A stretch of 64,000 nt of DNA from the NCBI RefSeq assembly GCF_902167145.1, contig NC_050097.1:144547982-144611981 (forward strand), read 5' to 3'. A program made the position numbers and the translations under genes. Below are positions 44,991 through 56,605 of the stretch, in pieces. The stretch comes from Zea mays (lineage: Eukaryota > Streptophyta > Magnoliopsida > Poales > Poaceae). Numbering within the stretch: position 1 is the first letter of the stretch; each line of letters begins with the position of its first letter. Below the pieces are notes generated by a model that was not told the origin of the DNA, searched no databases, and saw only the letters and a program-made list of their open reading frames with translations.

Positions 44991-46480
44991 TCAATCAAAA
45001 TTCCGAGAATCAAGAATATTTAGCTCATTTCTAAGTTTGCAAAAGATTTTCTCATCTAAAGGCTTAGTAAAGATATCGGCTAATTGTCCTTTGGTGCTAA
45101 CATAAGCTATCTCGATATCCCCCCTTTGTTGGTGATCCCTCAAAAAGTGATACCGAATGTCTATGTGCTTAGTGCGGCTGTATTCAATGGGATTATCCGC
45201 CATGCGGATTGCACTCTCATTGTCACATAGGAGAGGGACTTTGCTCAATTTGTAGCCATAGTCCCGGAGGGTTTGCCTCATCCAAAGTAATTGTGCACAA
45301 CAATGGCCTGCGGCAATATACTCGGCTTTAGCGGTAGAAAGAGCTATTGAGTTTTGTTTCTTTGAAGCCCAAGACACCAGGGATCTCCCCAGAAACTGAC
45401 AAGTCCATGATGTGCTCTTTCTATCAATTTTACACTCTGCCCAATCGGCATCGGAATATCCTGCTAAATCAAAGGTGGATCCCTTGGGGTACCAAAGTCC
45501 AAACTTAGGAGTGTAAACTAAATATCTCATGATTATTTTCATGGCCTTAAGGTGAACTTCCTTAGGATTGGCTTGGAACCTTGCACACATGCATACGGAA
45601 AGCATAATATTCGGTCGAGATGCACATAAATAGAGTAAAGATCCTATCATCGACCGGTATACCTTTTGATCTACGAATTTACCTCCCGTGTCGAGGTCGA
45701 GATGCCCATTGGTTCCCATGGGTGTCTTGATGGGCTTGGCATCCTTCATTCCAAACTTGTTAAGTATGTCTTGAATGTACTTTGTTTGGCTGATGAAGGT
45801 GCCGTCCTAGATTTGCTTGACTTGAAATCCTAGGAAATACTTCAACTCCCCATCATAGACATCTCGAATTTTTGAATCATAATCCTACTAAAATCTTCAC
45901 AAGTAGATTTGTTAGTAGACCCAAATATGATATCATCAACATAAATTTGTCATACAAACAAATCTTTTGCAATAGTTTTAGTAAAGAGAGTAGGATCGTC
46001 TTTACCGACTTTGAAGCCATTAGTGATAAGAAAATCTCTTAGGCATTCATACCATGCTCTTGGGGCTTGCTTGAGCCCATAAAGTGCCTTTGAGAGTTTA
46101 TACACATGGTTAGGGTACTCACTATCTTCAAAGCCGGGAGGTTGCTCAACATAGACCTATTCCTTGATTGGTCCATTGAGGAAGGCACTTTTCACGTCCA
46201 TTTGATAAAGCTTAAAGCCATGGTAAGTAACATAGGCAAGTAATATACGAATTGACTCAAGCCTAGCTATGGGTGCATAAGTTTCACCAAAGTCCAAACC
46301 TTGACTTGTGAATAACCTTTGGCCATAAGTTCGGTTGTGTTCCTTGTCACCACACCATGCTCATCTTGCTTGTTGCGGAATACCCACTTGGTACCTACAA
46401 CATTTTGGTTAGGACGTGGATCTAAATGCCATACCTCATTCCTCGTGAAGTTGTTGAGCTCCTCTTGCATTGCCATCACC
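44991..46480 (-). pseudogene. pol: copia reverse transcriptase and RNase H (minus element)
   Basis: On the minus strand RT begins at about 46480 ([33 protein letters not shown]), shifts frame after KGYSQV near 46310, and crosses several stops before the catalytic YVDDIIFG at about 45932-45943. From 45749 the frame is open through [27 protein letters not shown] and RNase H (YSDADWAECK, STAKAEYIA, LLCDNESAI, KHIDIRYHFLRD) to DSRNFD-stop at 44991. RNase H has Lys for Glu in STAETEYIA, a lost catalytic-region residue. Confidence 0.9.
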
Positions 46481-48240
46481 CAATCTGAATCTCTTAGTGC
46501 ATCCTCTACCCTGTATGGCTCAATAGAGGAGACAAAAGAGTAATGTTCACAAAAATGTGCAACTCGAGATCTAGTGGTTACCCCCTTATGAATGTCACCG
46601 AGAATGGAGTTGACGGGGTGATCTCGTTGAATTGCTTGGTGAACTCTTAGGTGTGGCGGTCTTTGACCCTGAATTTCTTGCTCATCTTCCTTGTCTTTGT
46701 CATGGTCATCTCCCCCATGATCATTGTCCTCCTCTTGAGTGGCTCATCCTCTTGATCTTCATTTTCATCATCTTGAGCTTGTTCCTCATCTTGAGTTGGT
46801 GGAGATGCTTGCATGGAAGATGATGGTTGATCTTGTGCTTGTGTAGGCTCTTCGGATTCCTTAGGACATACATCCGCAATGGACATGTTCCTTAGCGCGA
46901 CGCATGGAGCCTCTTCATCATCTAGTTCATCAAGATCAACTTGCTCCACTTGGGAGCCATTAGTTTCATCAAACACAATGTCACAAGAAACCTCAACTAA
47001 TCCAGTGGATTTGTTGAAAACTCTATATGCCCTTGTGTTTGAGTCATATCCTAGTAAAAGCCTTCTATAGCCTTAGGAGCAAATTTAGATTTTCTACCTC
47101 TTTTAATAAGAATAAAACATTTGCTACCAAAGACTCTAAAGTATGAAACATTGGGCTTTTACCGGTAAGGGGTTCATAGGATGTCTTCTTGAGGATTCGG
47201 TGAAGGTAGAGCCGGTTGATGGAGTAGCAGGCGGTGTTAATTGCCTCAGCCCAAAACCGGTCCGGAGTCTTGTACTCATCAAGCATGGTCCTTACCATAT
47301 CCTGTAGAGTTCTATTCTTCCTCTCCACTACACCATTTTGCTTAGGTGTGTAGGGAGAAGAGAACTCATGCTTGATGCCCTCCTCCTCAAGAAAGCCTTC
47401 GATTTGAGAGTTCTTGAACTCCGTCCCGTTATCGCTTCTTATCTTTTTGATTCTCAATTCGAACTCATTTTGAGCCCGTCTTAAGAATCCTTCTAAGGTC
47501 TCTTGGGTTTAAGATTTTTCCTGCAAAAACAATACCCAAGTGAAGCGAGAATAATCATCCACAATAACAAGACAGTACTTACTCCCGCCGATGCTTAAAA
47601 TAGATCCATGTGGAGTAGCTCGAGCGGCCTATCAGTCGTCATGATGTTTTGTGTGAATGATGGGTGCCAACTTGCTTTCCGGTTTGACATGCGCTACAAA
47701 TCCTGTTTTTCTCAAAATGAACATTTGTTAGTCCTAAAATGTGTTCTCCCTTTAGAAGTTTGTGGAGATTCTTCATTCCAACATGGGCTAGTCGGTGATG
47801 CCAGAGCCAACCCATATTAGTCTTAGCAATTAAACAAGTGTTGAGTTCAGTTGTGTTCTCATTAAAATCAACTAAATATAGCTGACCATCTAACACTCCT
47901 TTAAATGCTATTGAATCGTCACTTCTTCTAAAGACAGTAACACTTATATCTGTAAAAAGACAATTGTAGCCCATTTTGCATAATTGAGAAACAGAAAGCA
48001 AATTGTAATCTAAAAAATCTACAAGAAAAACATTGGAAATAGAATGGTCACGTGATATAGCAATTTTACCAAGTCCTTTGACCAAACCTTGATTTCCATC
48101 CCCGAATGTAATAGCTCTTTGGGGATCGATCTTCGTTTTTCTCATAGGAGGAGAACATCCTTTTCTCCCCTGTCATGTGGTTTGTGCATCCGTTGTACAT
48201 TATCCAACTTGAGCCCCGGATGCATAAACCTGCAAAACAA
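46481..48240 (-). pseudogene. pol: copia protease and integrase (minus element)
   Basis: The protease motif near 48200 reads WIMYNGCTNHM where the plus copia has WIIDSGCTNHM, so the catalytic Asp and following Ser are replaced. The His/Cys module (HHRLAHVGMKNLHKLL … CSACQTGKQ) ends near 47640. Around 47600 a stretch of the core after HMDLF is deleted with frameshift, removing GPIAYI-type sequence. The rest of the core is open from 47457: IRSDNGTEF, SPYTPKQNGVVERKNRT, then a frame change near 47070 and the acidic linker (46976 downward). It is not functional. Confidence 0.9.
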
Positions 48241-48583
48241 ATTAGGCCTTGTTCTTAGGTACCCAAATAGTCTTGGGTCCTTTCACGTTAGAAACAAGCA
48301 CCTTGGGTACCCAAACACAAGTCTTTCATTCCTTGTGTTTGCCCCCAACATATTTGGCAACTACTTTGCCTGATTTGTTATTTAAAACATATGATGCATC
48401 AAAAGTATTAAATGAAATGTTATGCTCATTTGATGTAGTAGGAGTTTTATTTTTAGGCAATTTAACATGGGTTGATTGCCTAAAGCTAGAAGCCTCATTC
48501 TTATACATAAAAGCATGATGAGAAACAGAATGAGATTTCTTAGCATGAATTCTCCTAATTTTGTGCTCAGGATAATTAGCAGA
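48241..48583 (-). pseudogene. copia gag-pol spacer, part downstream of the Zeon insertion (minus element)
   Basis: On the minus strand it reads PEHKIRRIHAKKSHSVSHHA, then STHVKLPKNKTPTTS, VVAKYVGGKHKE-stop and the WVPK repeats. It is the continuation of the frame broken at 56052 by the Zeon-like element. Confidence 0.85.
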
Positions 48584-49252
48584 TGTTGGGGGCCTTCGTC
48601 TTCCGAAGGTCCTCAAAAACATGATTTAACAATGTCTTCCAAGTGTGACATATGAACAGGTACCTTCGGACTCGGGTTAAAAGCATATACAATGTGAAGA
48701 GCATGGTCGTGACGAAGGCTGGTGGTGCTCCGAAGCTACGCGCAAGGGAGCTTCGGCTAAGTGGCAGAAAAAGGAACTGACCTAAAGGGGAAAAGGCTAT
48801 TTAGTCCTTGTTGGTTTATCCATGAGTCAATAGTAAATATAAAGGGCATGAATATAAATTTACACAGGTTGCGCCCCGTGCCTATAAATAGATGAACAGT
48901 ACCCCCGTACTGTCACGCTGACTTGTACTTTCCTGTGCATCACGCTTGTACTTTTACCTTCTGTCAAGCCGAAGGTACATTTGTAATTCAATATTGTTTC
49001 TGTCTTTCCATGATAATATAATGAGGATGAATTAATAATGTGATATGATTGTTTATGTTGTCTCCTATATTTCATATGCTTCTTCTTTTATTAACATATA
49101 CCGCGATGACGAAGGTATGTCCTTCATGACCTTCGTCTGAAGATCATTATATCCTAAGGGAAATAATGCTTCCAAGGACAAAGGGCATTAACAGTTAACA
49201 TTTTGTGTTGCCTTGTTCTTAATTCATAGCATTTGAGAACAAGTCCCAAACA
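48584..49252 (+). repeat. 5' LTR of the Zeon-like element
   Basis: It is 669 bp, TGTTGGGGGCC to CCCAAACA. It contains cctataaatagatg near 48880 (TATA box) and many copies of the short word ccgaag/cttcgg. Confidence 0.94.
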
Positions 49253-49310
49253 TTGGCGCCCACCTCCAGTGAACCCATTCGACCATCTTCAGCAAGCCCT
49301 AACCTTCGTC

Positions 49311-50675
49311 ATGCCGCCGAAGAAAGCTTCAACGCCAGGGGCTGCTGCACTGCAGCCACTTGACACAAATCAAGAGACTCTCTCTCTCCGAGAGGCTCGA
49401 AGCCAGAAGAGAAAGGCCACTAGTCCAACACTCCAGGAGGAGGAGTTGGACCAAGAGATCAGGGACATGGAAATCATCCATCAACAAGTGCAAAGGAAGA
49501 AGGAGAAGATGGCGCGCCTGGCTGATCTTCAAAGGAAGATCGACGAAGCTACTGAAGAAGTGTGTCATCTTGCTCAAGATGAACAAGACCGAAGGCCCCA
49601 ACACAGGGAGCTTCGTCAAGAAGGCTTATTCAATGAAGATGGATGGTATGATGATTTTAATCATGATACCTTTACTTTTGATGATACTTCTCCTTTGGCA
49701 GCAGAACTGCAGGCTACCCCATGGCCCCCATCATACAAGCCACCTCAGCTTCCCATGTATGATGGGCACTCGGATCCAAAGCAGTTTCTGATGAGTTACG
49801 AAGCAACTATATCTTCGTACGGGGGCAATACCGTAGTTATGGCGAAGTCCTTCGTCATGGCAGTCCGGAATGTAGCCCAGACATGGTATTCTTCTCTTCG
49901 ACCAGGGACTATCACGTCGTGGCAGAAGCTCAAGGACATGCTGGTGACCAGTTTCTAAGGCTTTCAGACGAAACCAGTCCCAACTCAGGCCTTGTTCCAG
50001 TGCACGCAAGACCATGAGGAATACCTCCAGGCGTATGTCCGAAGGTTCTTGCGACTGAGGGCACAAGCGCCCACAGTGCCCAATGAAATTGTTATTGAGG
50101 CCATGATTAAGGGTCTTCGGCCAGGACCCACGGCTTAGTATTTCGCTAGGAAGCCCCCACAAACTCTGGAGAAGTTGCTTCAGAAGATGGATGAATACAT
50201 CCGGGCTGACAACGATTTCTGCCAAAGAAGGGAGGAAGCTTACAGATTCTCGGAGATGACCAGGGGCTTCGGAGGAAGAATCCACCCGAGGCATGTCAGG
50301 TCAATCCATAATTCCAGCCAGAATGATGACAAAGGAAGCCAGCTTCAGAGGCCACAGTACACCTCGCAATCTTTGGGGCAACAACAAAGCTCTTTCAGGC
50401 CGCCAGCTCCAAAGGGCAGAGGCGCCAGGGGCTTTGGAGGAAGATATGAGGATCAGCCCAGGAAGATTTATTGCTTATTCTGTAGTGAGGACAAGGGCCA
50501 TACTACAAGAATGTGCCAAATCACTATTCAGAAGCAGAAGGAGATCGCAGAAGCCGAAGCTCGGCAGAATCAGACGAAGCAGGTCCTGCACACTGCTTCG
50601 TGCCACTCTCCCTACATACCAGAATATGTGGGCAATCATCCTGCAGCTTCTGTTGCTTCGGCTAGCCATTCATAG
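49311..50675 (+). pseudogene. gag: Zeon-like gag
   Basis: From ATG 49311 (MPPKKASTPG) one continuous frame reaches the TAG at 50673. It has a Lys/Glu-rich coiled-coil N-terminus (LDQEIRDMEIIHQQVQRKKE), the retrotransposon gag capsid (YDGHSDPKQFLMSYEATIS, AQTWYSSLRPGTITSWQKL), and a CCHC-like knuckle CLFCSEDKGHTTRMC. Only two stops break it: TAA at 49956 and TAG at about 50138 (GPTA-stop-YFA, CAG expected). No pol follows, so the element depended on proteins made elsewhere. Confidence 0.88.
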
Positions 50676-51904
50676 GCTTCCTGGCCACAGCTCCCACCCC
50701 CCACCACCACTGCAACCGACCTATTCCCGAAGCCAGCAGCTAGAAGGGCGCTAGCACACTCAACAGCAACGGGAGTTCAGGGCGGAATCCGAAGCTCGCA
50801 TAGTCAACAGTATTGTGCTAGAATCAAAGCACATTTATTGAGCGATATCCTACCCCCGAAATACTTTTATGTTCTATGTCATTTTGTTTTTCAATAAGGA
50901 ACAATCAACATAAATCTAGTTTTAATTCCTTGTAATAGTTTCGCTTCTATCAGAATGAAATATATCTTCTTCACAGACTTACAAAACTCAAAAACTATCG
51001 AAGCTCAAAAAGTCGTTCCTAAGGGAATGCAGAGATAAAAATCACCAAAACTACAAAAAGTTGTTCCTAAGGGAGCACAATGTAAGTTATGTCGAAGCTA
51101 CAAAAAGTCGTTCCTAAGGGAGCGCAGTGTAAGTTTTCTGCTCAAAAGTCATTCCAAAGGGAATGCAGAGCCAAATATCGCCGAAATATAAGGCGAAGAA
51201 GTTCAAAAGACGTTCCTAAGGGGATGCAAAACTTAAACCGGCGAAATAGAAGGCGAAGAAGTTCAAAAAACGTTCCTAAGGGGATGCAGAACTTACACCG
51301 AAAAATAAGCGGTGAAGCCGAAAAATAAACGGCAAAGAGATTCCGATCGTTCCTAAGGGGACGCAGAGATTGTGTGTTTCAGCGTGGGCGTGTGGGTGTG
51401 TGTCTTCGGCATTAGCATCATCCTTTGCATCATATCATCACATCATCCCGCATAGCATCACATCATCCATCATATCGCACCAATGACACGAATTGGATAT
51501 GAAGTCAATCTTCGGAGAATGCTTTATAAAAATGAAAGTGTACTAAGGTACAAAGTAAGCTGAGAAATACAGTTTCATTAGCTCTTTGCAAAAGAAGGGA
51601 TCCCTTGTTCATGAATCATGGATGTTTTTACGAAGCATGGATGTTTTTACGAAGCTTGGATGTTCTTACGAAGCATGGGTATTTTCACGAAGCATGGACC
51701 TTTTTCTTTACGAAGCATGAAAAGAAGGGAAGGTGTTTTTTCGCCGAAGGCTCAAAAACGGTATGTATATAAAAGTTTCATGCATTACAAAGAAGTGAAT
51801 TACAAATAATTTACATATTACATTCAAAGATATACACATCGAATATTACAGTCTTGTTACAACAAAGCTACATTGACCATCTAGAAATGTTTTTACAATA
51901 AGCA
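50676..51904. repeat. noncoding repeat-rich region where pol would be expected
   Basis: There is no protease, RT or integrase. The word cgttcctaaggg(a/g) recurs about seven times between 51010 and 51360 at 40-75 bp spacing, mixed with cgaagctacaaaaag and aaggcgaagaagttc. A second array of about 20-bp units (gaagcatggatgtttttac) repeats five to six times at 51615-51720. A short cat-rich tract (catcatatcatcacatcatc) lies near 51420-51480. Confidence 0.8.
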
Positions 51905-52059
51905 CTAGTCCTCTTTTAGGATCTTCTCCACGACTTCATTTAGCAATTTGTTAACGACTTTGTCAACAAAAGATTTGGCCATATTAATGATCTCTAGTGC
52001 TTCCTTCGTTTCTGGATCGGCCAGGGGATCGAACGGTTCCGGTGGCGGAGATAATTCAG

Positions 52060-52133
52060 CTACAGTGGAAAAAAATTTAATCAGTCTGAAGCCACAAAAA
52101 CAAATTGCGAAGCTAGATGCCACGAAACAATAC
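52060..52133 (-). other. predicted intron 2 of the Zeon antisense gene
   Basis: The donor is CGCATAG/gtattg and the acceptor ccactgtag/CTGAA, 74 bp, phase 1. The joined frame reads ERERRI-AELSPPPEP. Exons 2 and 3 together are a multiple of three and end at a stop. Confidence 0.72.
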
Positions 52134-52926
52134 CTATGCGTCTCTCGCGCTCTATAGCTTTTTCAGCTTGTTTTGCTTGTACTCGGGCGCCATGGATGTC
52201 TTTCTCACTTTTCTTCATAATTTCGTGAGCCATCTCTCGGCCACCATTTACCCAGATGTCATTGTAAAATTTCCCGCCCATTAAACTCGCTTCAGCTGAG
52301 GGATCCTTTGTACCATCCACGGAGAAGGCAGCTTTGGCCTGGGCCAGGGTCTTGACATGGTCGCATCCTGCCTTCTCCAGGATGGCTGAAATTCCCCTTG
52401 CACCAGAGAACGCGCACACATCCCCGCGATCACTTAAAATTTCTTCAAAAGCTTCGACCTCTCCACTTCTCCATTCAATAACACCTTCAGGGTCGCCTCG
52501 TATGAAGTTATCTTCGTTAGAGTAGGCGCCCACGTTGGCGAAGCTAGCCTTTATTTTCTCCACGCAGTCCAAGGATTTTTCAAAACATCTTTCCTTGGAC
52601 GAGCGAAGTTCTTCAACTGTTTTTTCTAGATGGTTTTTCCAATATTCACTGATCTCTCGGTTAGCTTCTGCGAGACCGCATTTTTCTTTGGCTTCTGCCA
52701 ACTGTTTCTGAAGGTCTTCGATTTCATTCTTTTGAATTTCAGCCTGAGTCTTGAAACTAGCTTCATCTTCTTTCACTTTGTTTACCAATGAAATCAAGAT
52801 TTTGTCTTTCTCAAGACCTTCGTTTCTTAATTCAATTACCTCTGAACGAAGGTTGTTCAGAGCCATCGTATATCCTTCATCTTCAATGTTTTTCTGAGCC
52901 CTTAGCGCATTGCTAAGAATTAAGCC

Positions 52927-52999
52927 CTACAAGAGGAAGACATAATTGATTATAGTAAATAAAATATTTTGTTTTCAAATACAAAATCAGCTTTTATAC
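52927..52999 (-). other. predicted intron 1 of the Zeon antisense gene
   Basis: The donor is ATAAAG/gtataa and the acceptor ctcttgtag/GGC, 73 bp, phase 0. The joined frame reads NSIK-GLILSNALRAQ. Confidence 0.72.
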
Positions 53000-55217
53000 C
53001 TTTATGCTATTATATGCTAAGCTGTCAGCAAGCTCATCCTTTGATAAGATCGAAAGACTGTCTTCTAGCTTCGGGAATCCTATGCTTCTACCTATCTCCC
53101 GACAAACGGATATCTCTTTATTATCCGGGAGACAGTACAAAAAAATTTCTTCCCCGCTACCATTAAACACTAATGCCCCCTTCGGGTATTTTAATTTTTG
53201 AGCATAGTGTAGTGCTTCTAGCTTTTCTTCTTGAGAAAGTCTCTTCCCCGAAGCATGACGAATGATGTAATCAATGCTTTCCTTTGAAGCTTCGGAGGTA
53301 GGAGCTTTAACCTGCTCTGTTGCCTTTTCTTCAACTATGGCAGGCTCTGTCTCAGTGGGCTCTGAAGGCCCAGCTTCGGTTTCAGCTTCAATTGTTGCAG
53401 CTTCGACTTCTGCCTGCTTCGTTTCAGCTTCGGGTTGCGCTTTGGAGGCTTCAACAATTTTTCTTGAAGGAACAGAACTCAAGGTTTTTGTTGTTTCTAA
53501 CACAACATCTAGCATGTTTGCCATCCTTCTCCTCTTAGGAGTTGTGGCAGAACCCTTTTGTGCCTTCGACACTTGTACCTCTGATCAAGGGCTCAAAATC
53601 TCCGGCACTTTTTTTATTTCTTCAATTTTTGACCCTTCATCCTTATCTTTGTTAGCCTTCGTTTCAACTAGCTAAACCGAAGGTAACTTCGGCATTTTAG
53701 CCGGCTCTTCAGTCTTCTGTGCGGGAGGAATAGCTTCTTTTGTTTTGGCAGCCGAAGAGGTCCCTTCACCAAATTCAGGTATCATGGTCGGTTCAATGTA
53801 ACGCAGCTGGTGAGTTAGAACCTTCAACTTTTTTCCCTTCGGCACAGCCCCAACTGGGGTGGCCGAAGTAGTAACTTTCCTCTTTTTCCCCTATCCCCAC
53901 AGCGGATAGCGGTAGTCGGGGTAAACGAAGCCAATGGCGTCAAAATCTCTGTTCAGTCTCTTTTTTCCCCGACCTCCGAAGGCTGCAAACAGTGCATTAT
54001 CTTCTGCCTTGGAATATGCCCCAAGCAGTTCATCACTAGTAGCTTCGATACATTTCAGCCAGTCGTCGTTTGGTTCATCGAACTTATCCCCAAACCTGAA
54101 TGTATACTTCAGCCGGACCAAATCACCTTCGCTAGAGTTAGTGATGGTCTCCTTCGGCATTTCCCAGCTTTCTACAAGTGGCCACACCCTGAAGGCTATA
54201 TGTTATTGAATTAAATCCCTTGTCCCAATAAAAGAGAAAACAGTGTTGAAGGCCCTCTGACACACTTCGGCGGCGTCATCAAGGCCGAAGCGGGATCAGA
54301 TGGGACGCATAATGACTTCCTTAATGTCTTCCCTCGCTGTCAAATCATTCTTTACATAAAACCACTCTTCCATCCAGGCCCCCGGCCACCTTTTTCGAAA
54401 TGTCGGCACTGGATGGCTTGCGTTGGGACGAGCGATAAACCCATAACAACCGAAGTTGTTGTGGTACTGTTCTTTACCCATGGCCTTCGTCTCATATAGT
54501 AGTTCATGCATATTGCAGAAGCACTTGGCGCTTGGCTCTAGCCCTTGACTTTTCACTGCCCAGACAAAAATCCTCATCCTTATTATGGCTTCGGGGGTGA
54601 TCTGATGAAGGAAGATTTGGTAGGTCTTCAGCACTTCAACTACAAACTTACTCAAAGGGAACCGAAGCCCAGCCTTGAAGAAGTTTCGGAAAATCACAAC
54701 CTCGTTCTTCTCAGGGGCAGGGACGTTGTTGTCTCCGCCAGCCCTCACAATAGACATATCCCGAAAATACCTTCCTCTCATGTTCTCAAGATGACTCTGT
54801 TTGATGGTCTACTTTCCAAAGATTGAATGACTTGGCCTCCAAGGCCGATCCTCAGAATCTTCGTCCCCACTTTCCACATCATAGCTATCGTTGTCACCAA
54901 TATCTTCAAACAAGCCCTCTAGTATCTCTTTAGTAATCTTCTCTGTATTTGTTTTTGCCATCGACTCGACAAATCCAGCAATATAAGAATCCATAGTCTT
55001 CTTCTCCTCAAAAAGCTTCTCCTCTTCAGTCAGCTTCGTCTCGGTAGAAACCTTCTTGTCTTGAGACATTTTTCTTTAGAAATGATGAAAACACGTCTTT
55101 TAAACCGAAGCTCAGAGAGCTTGAAAAAATAGCAAGCGCTAGTGAGCGAGAGCTATAAAATTGAAAAAATAAAGAAAATGGCACAAGCAGTGTATCAAGT
55201 GCAGTCGGTGTAAGTTC

Positions 55218-55227
55218 CTATTTATAC
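55218..55227 (-). promoter_or_regulatory. TATA box for the Zeon antisense gene
   Basis: The minus strand reads GTATAAATAG, about 150 bases upstream of ATG 55069, in the internal region next to the 3' LTR. It is therefore a promoter separate from the LTR promoter and pointing the other way. Confidence 0.65.
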
Positions 55228-55381
55228 GCCCAGTGCGCTCCAAATTGGAGGGGGGCCGTCTGTCATTGACTGTTGCTATTCTAGCAAAGGGAAGGTGTTT
55301 TTTGGACCTTCGGATTAAGGCCTTCGTCCATGTCGCAGTCTGAATTCATTATCTTAACAAATTAATACTGCGAGGGGCTAC

Positions 55382-56051
55382 TGTTGGGGGCCTTTGTCTT
55401 CCGAAGGTCCTCAAAAACATGATTTAACAATGTCTTCCAAGTGTGACATATGAACAGGTACCTTCGGACTCGGGTTAAAAGCATATACAATGTGAATAGC
55501 ATGGTCGTGACAAAGCCTGGTGGTGCTCCGAAGCTACGCGCAAGGGAGCTTCGGCTAAGTGGCAAAAAAAGGAACCGACCTAAAGGGGAAAAGACTATTT
55601 AGTCCTTGTTGGTTTATCCATGAGTCAATAGTAAATATAAAGGGCATGAATGTAAATTTACACAGGCTGCGCCCCGTGCCTATAAATAGATGAACAGTAC
55701 CCCCGTACTATTCACGCTGACTTGTACTTGCCTGTGCGTCACGCTTGTACTTTTACCTTCTGTCAAGCCGAAGGTACATTTGTAATTCAATATAGTTTAT
55801 GTCTTTCCATGATAATATAATGAGGATGAATTAATAATGTGATATGATTGTTTATGTTGTCTCCTATAATTCATATGCTTCTTCTTTTATTAACATATAC
55901 CGCGATGACGAAGGTATGTCCTTCATGACCTTCGTCTGAAGATCATTATATCCTAAGGGAAATAATGCTTCGAAGGACGAAGGGCATTAACAGTTAACAT
56001 TTTGTGTTGCCTTGTTCTTAATTCATAGCATTTGAGAACAAGTCCCCAACA
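55382..56051 (+). repeat. 3' LTR of the Zeon-like element
   Basis: It is 670 bp and nearly identical to the 5' LTR. The purine tract gcgaggggc lies just before it. Confidence 0.94.
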
Positions 56052-56605
56052 GCAGGATATAAAATATAGCCCTCATTATCCTGAACCATGGGAGCCTTGC
56101 CCTTAACAAAAATGGACAATCTCTTAGGGGCATTAAGTTTGACATTGCTTCCCTGTTGGAAACCAATGCCATCCTTGATGCCAGGGTGTCTCCCATTATA
56201 GAGCATGCTTCTAGCAAATTTAAATTTTTCATTTTCAATTTCATGCTCATTAATTTTAGTAGTTAGTTGAGCTATATGATCATTTTGTTGTTTAATTAAA
56301 GCAAGTTGATCATTTATAGCATCAACATTAATATCTCTACATCTAGTGCAAATAGAAACATGATCAACAATAGATGTAGAGGGTTTGCAAACTTTTAATT
56401 CATCTATCTTAGATTTTAGCATGGCATTTTCGTCTCTAAGACAGGACATAGAATCATTGCAAACATTTAGCTCTCTAGCCTTAGAGATCAAGCTAGCATT
56501 TTCAGTCCTAAGGCTAGAAATTGATTCATTCAATTTATCAATCTTAGCATTTAAACTAGCATTTTCATTTGTAAGATTGACAATTGAATCATGGCAAATG
56601 CTAAG
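56052..56605 (-). pseudogene. copia gag-pol spacer, part upstream of the Zeon insertion (minus element)
   Basis: The coiled coil repeats SISSLRTENASLISKARELN and SMSCLRDENAMLKSKIDELK, followed by the Cys pair ICTRCRDIN. It matches the plus copia at 10180-10810. It is cut by the Zeon-like LTR at 56051 and continues at 48583. Confidence 0.85.

Larger units (their letters stand above)
51905..55069 (-). pseudogene. three-exon antisense gene of the Zeon-like element (Transposase_28-like)
   Basis: From ATG 55069 (MSQDKKVSTETKLTEEEKLF) one frame spans 690 codons to the donor at 52999, with six stops (54809, 54296, 54203, 53891, 53672 and 53585) and no frameshift. FPLSKFVVEVLKTYQIFLHQ followed by ITPEAIIRMRIF resembles Pfam 'putative gypsy type transposon' (PF04195, recalled). 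KRRRMANMLD and a Glu/Ala-rich tract follow. A 73-bp intron (52999-52927) leads in phase to exon 2 (52926-52134), a coiled coil (RSEVIELRNEGLEKDKILIS) plus a conserved globular part (GVIEWRSGEVEAFEEILSDR). A 74-bp intron (52133-52060) leads to exon 3 (52059-51905, ELSPPPEPFDPLADPETKEA, stop). Spliced length is 1,005 codons plus the stop. A TATA box is at 55218-55227. The function is unknown to me; coding antisense to a retroelement is the striking point. Confidence 0.75.
48584..56051 (+). mobile_element. Zeon/cinful-like non-autonomous gypsy element
   Basis: The LTRs at 48584-49252 and 55382-56051 start TGTTGGGGGCC and end CCAAACA/CCCAACA. The flanking pentamers are gcaga and gcagg (one mismatch). 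The PBS-like ttggcgcccacc follows the 5' LTR. Total length is about 7.5 kb with gag only, no protease, RT or integrase, and a large antisense gene before the 3' LTR. Length, LTR size and gag start recall maize Zeon-1 (from memory). I count 18 substitutions and one indel between LTRs (about 2.7%), making it younger than the Tat element. Confidence 0.88.
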
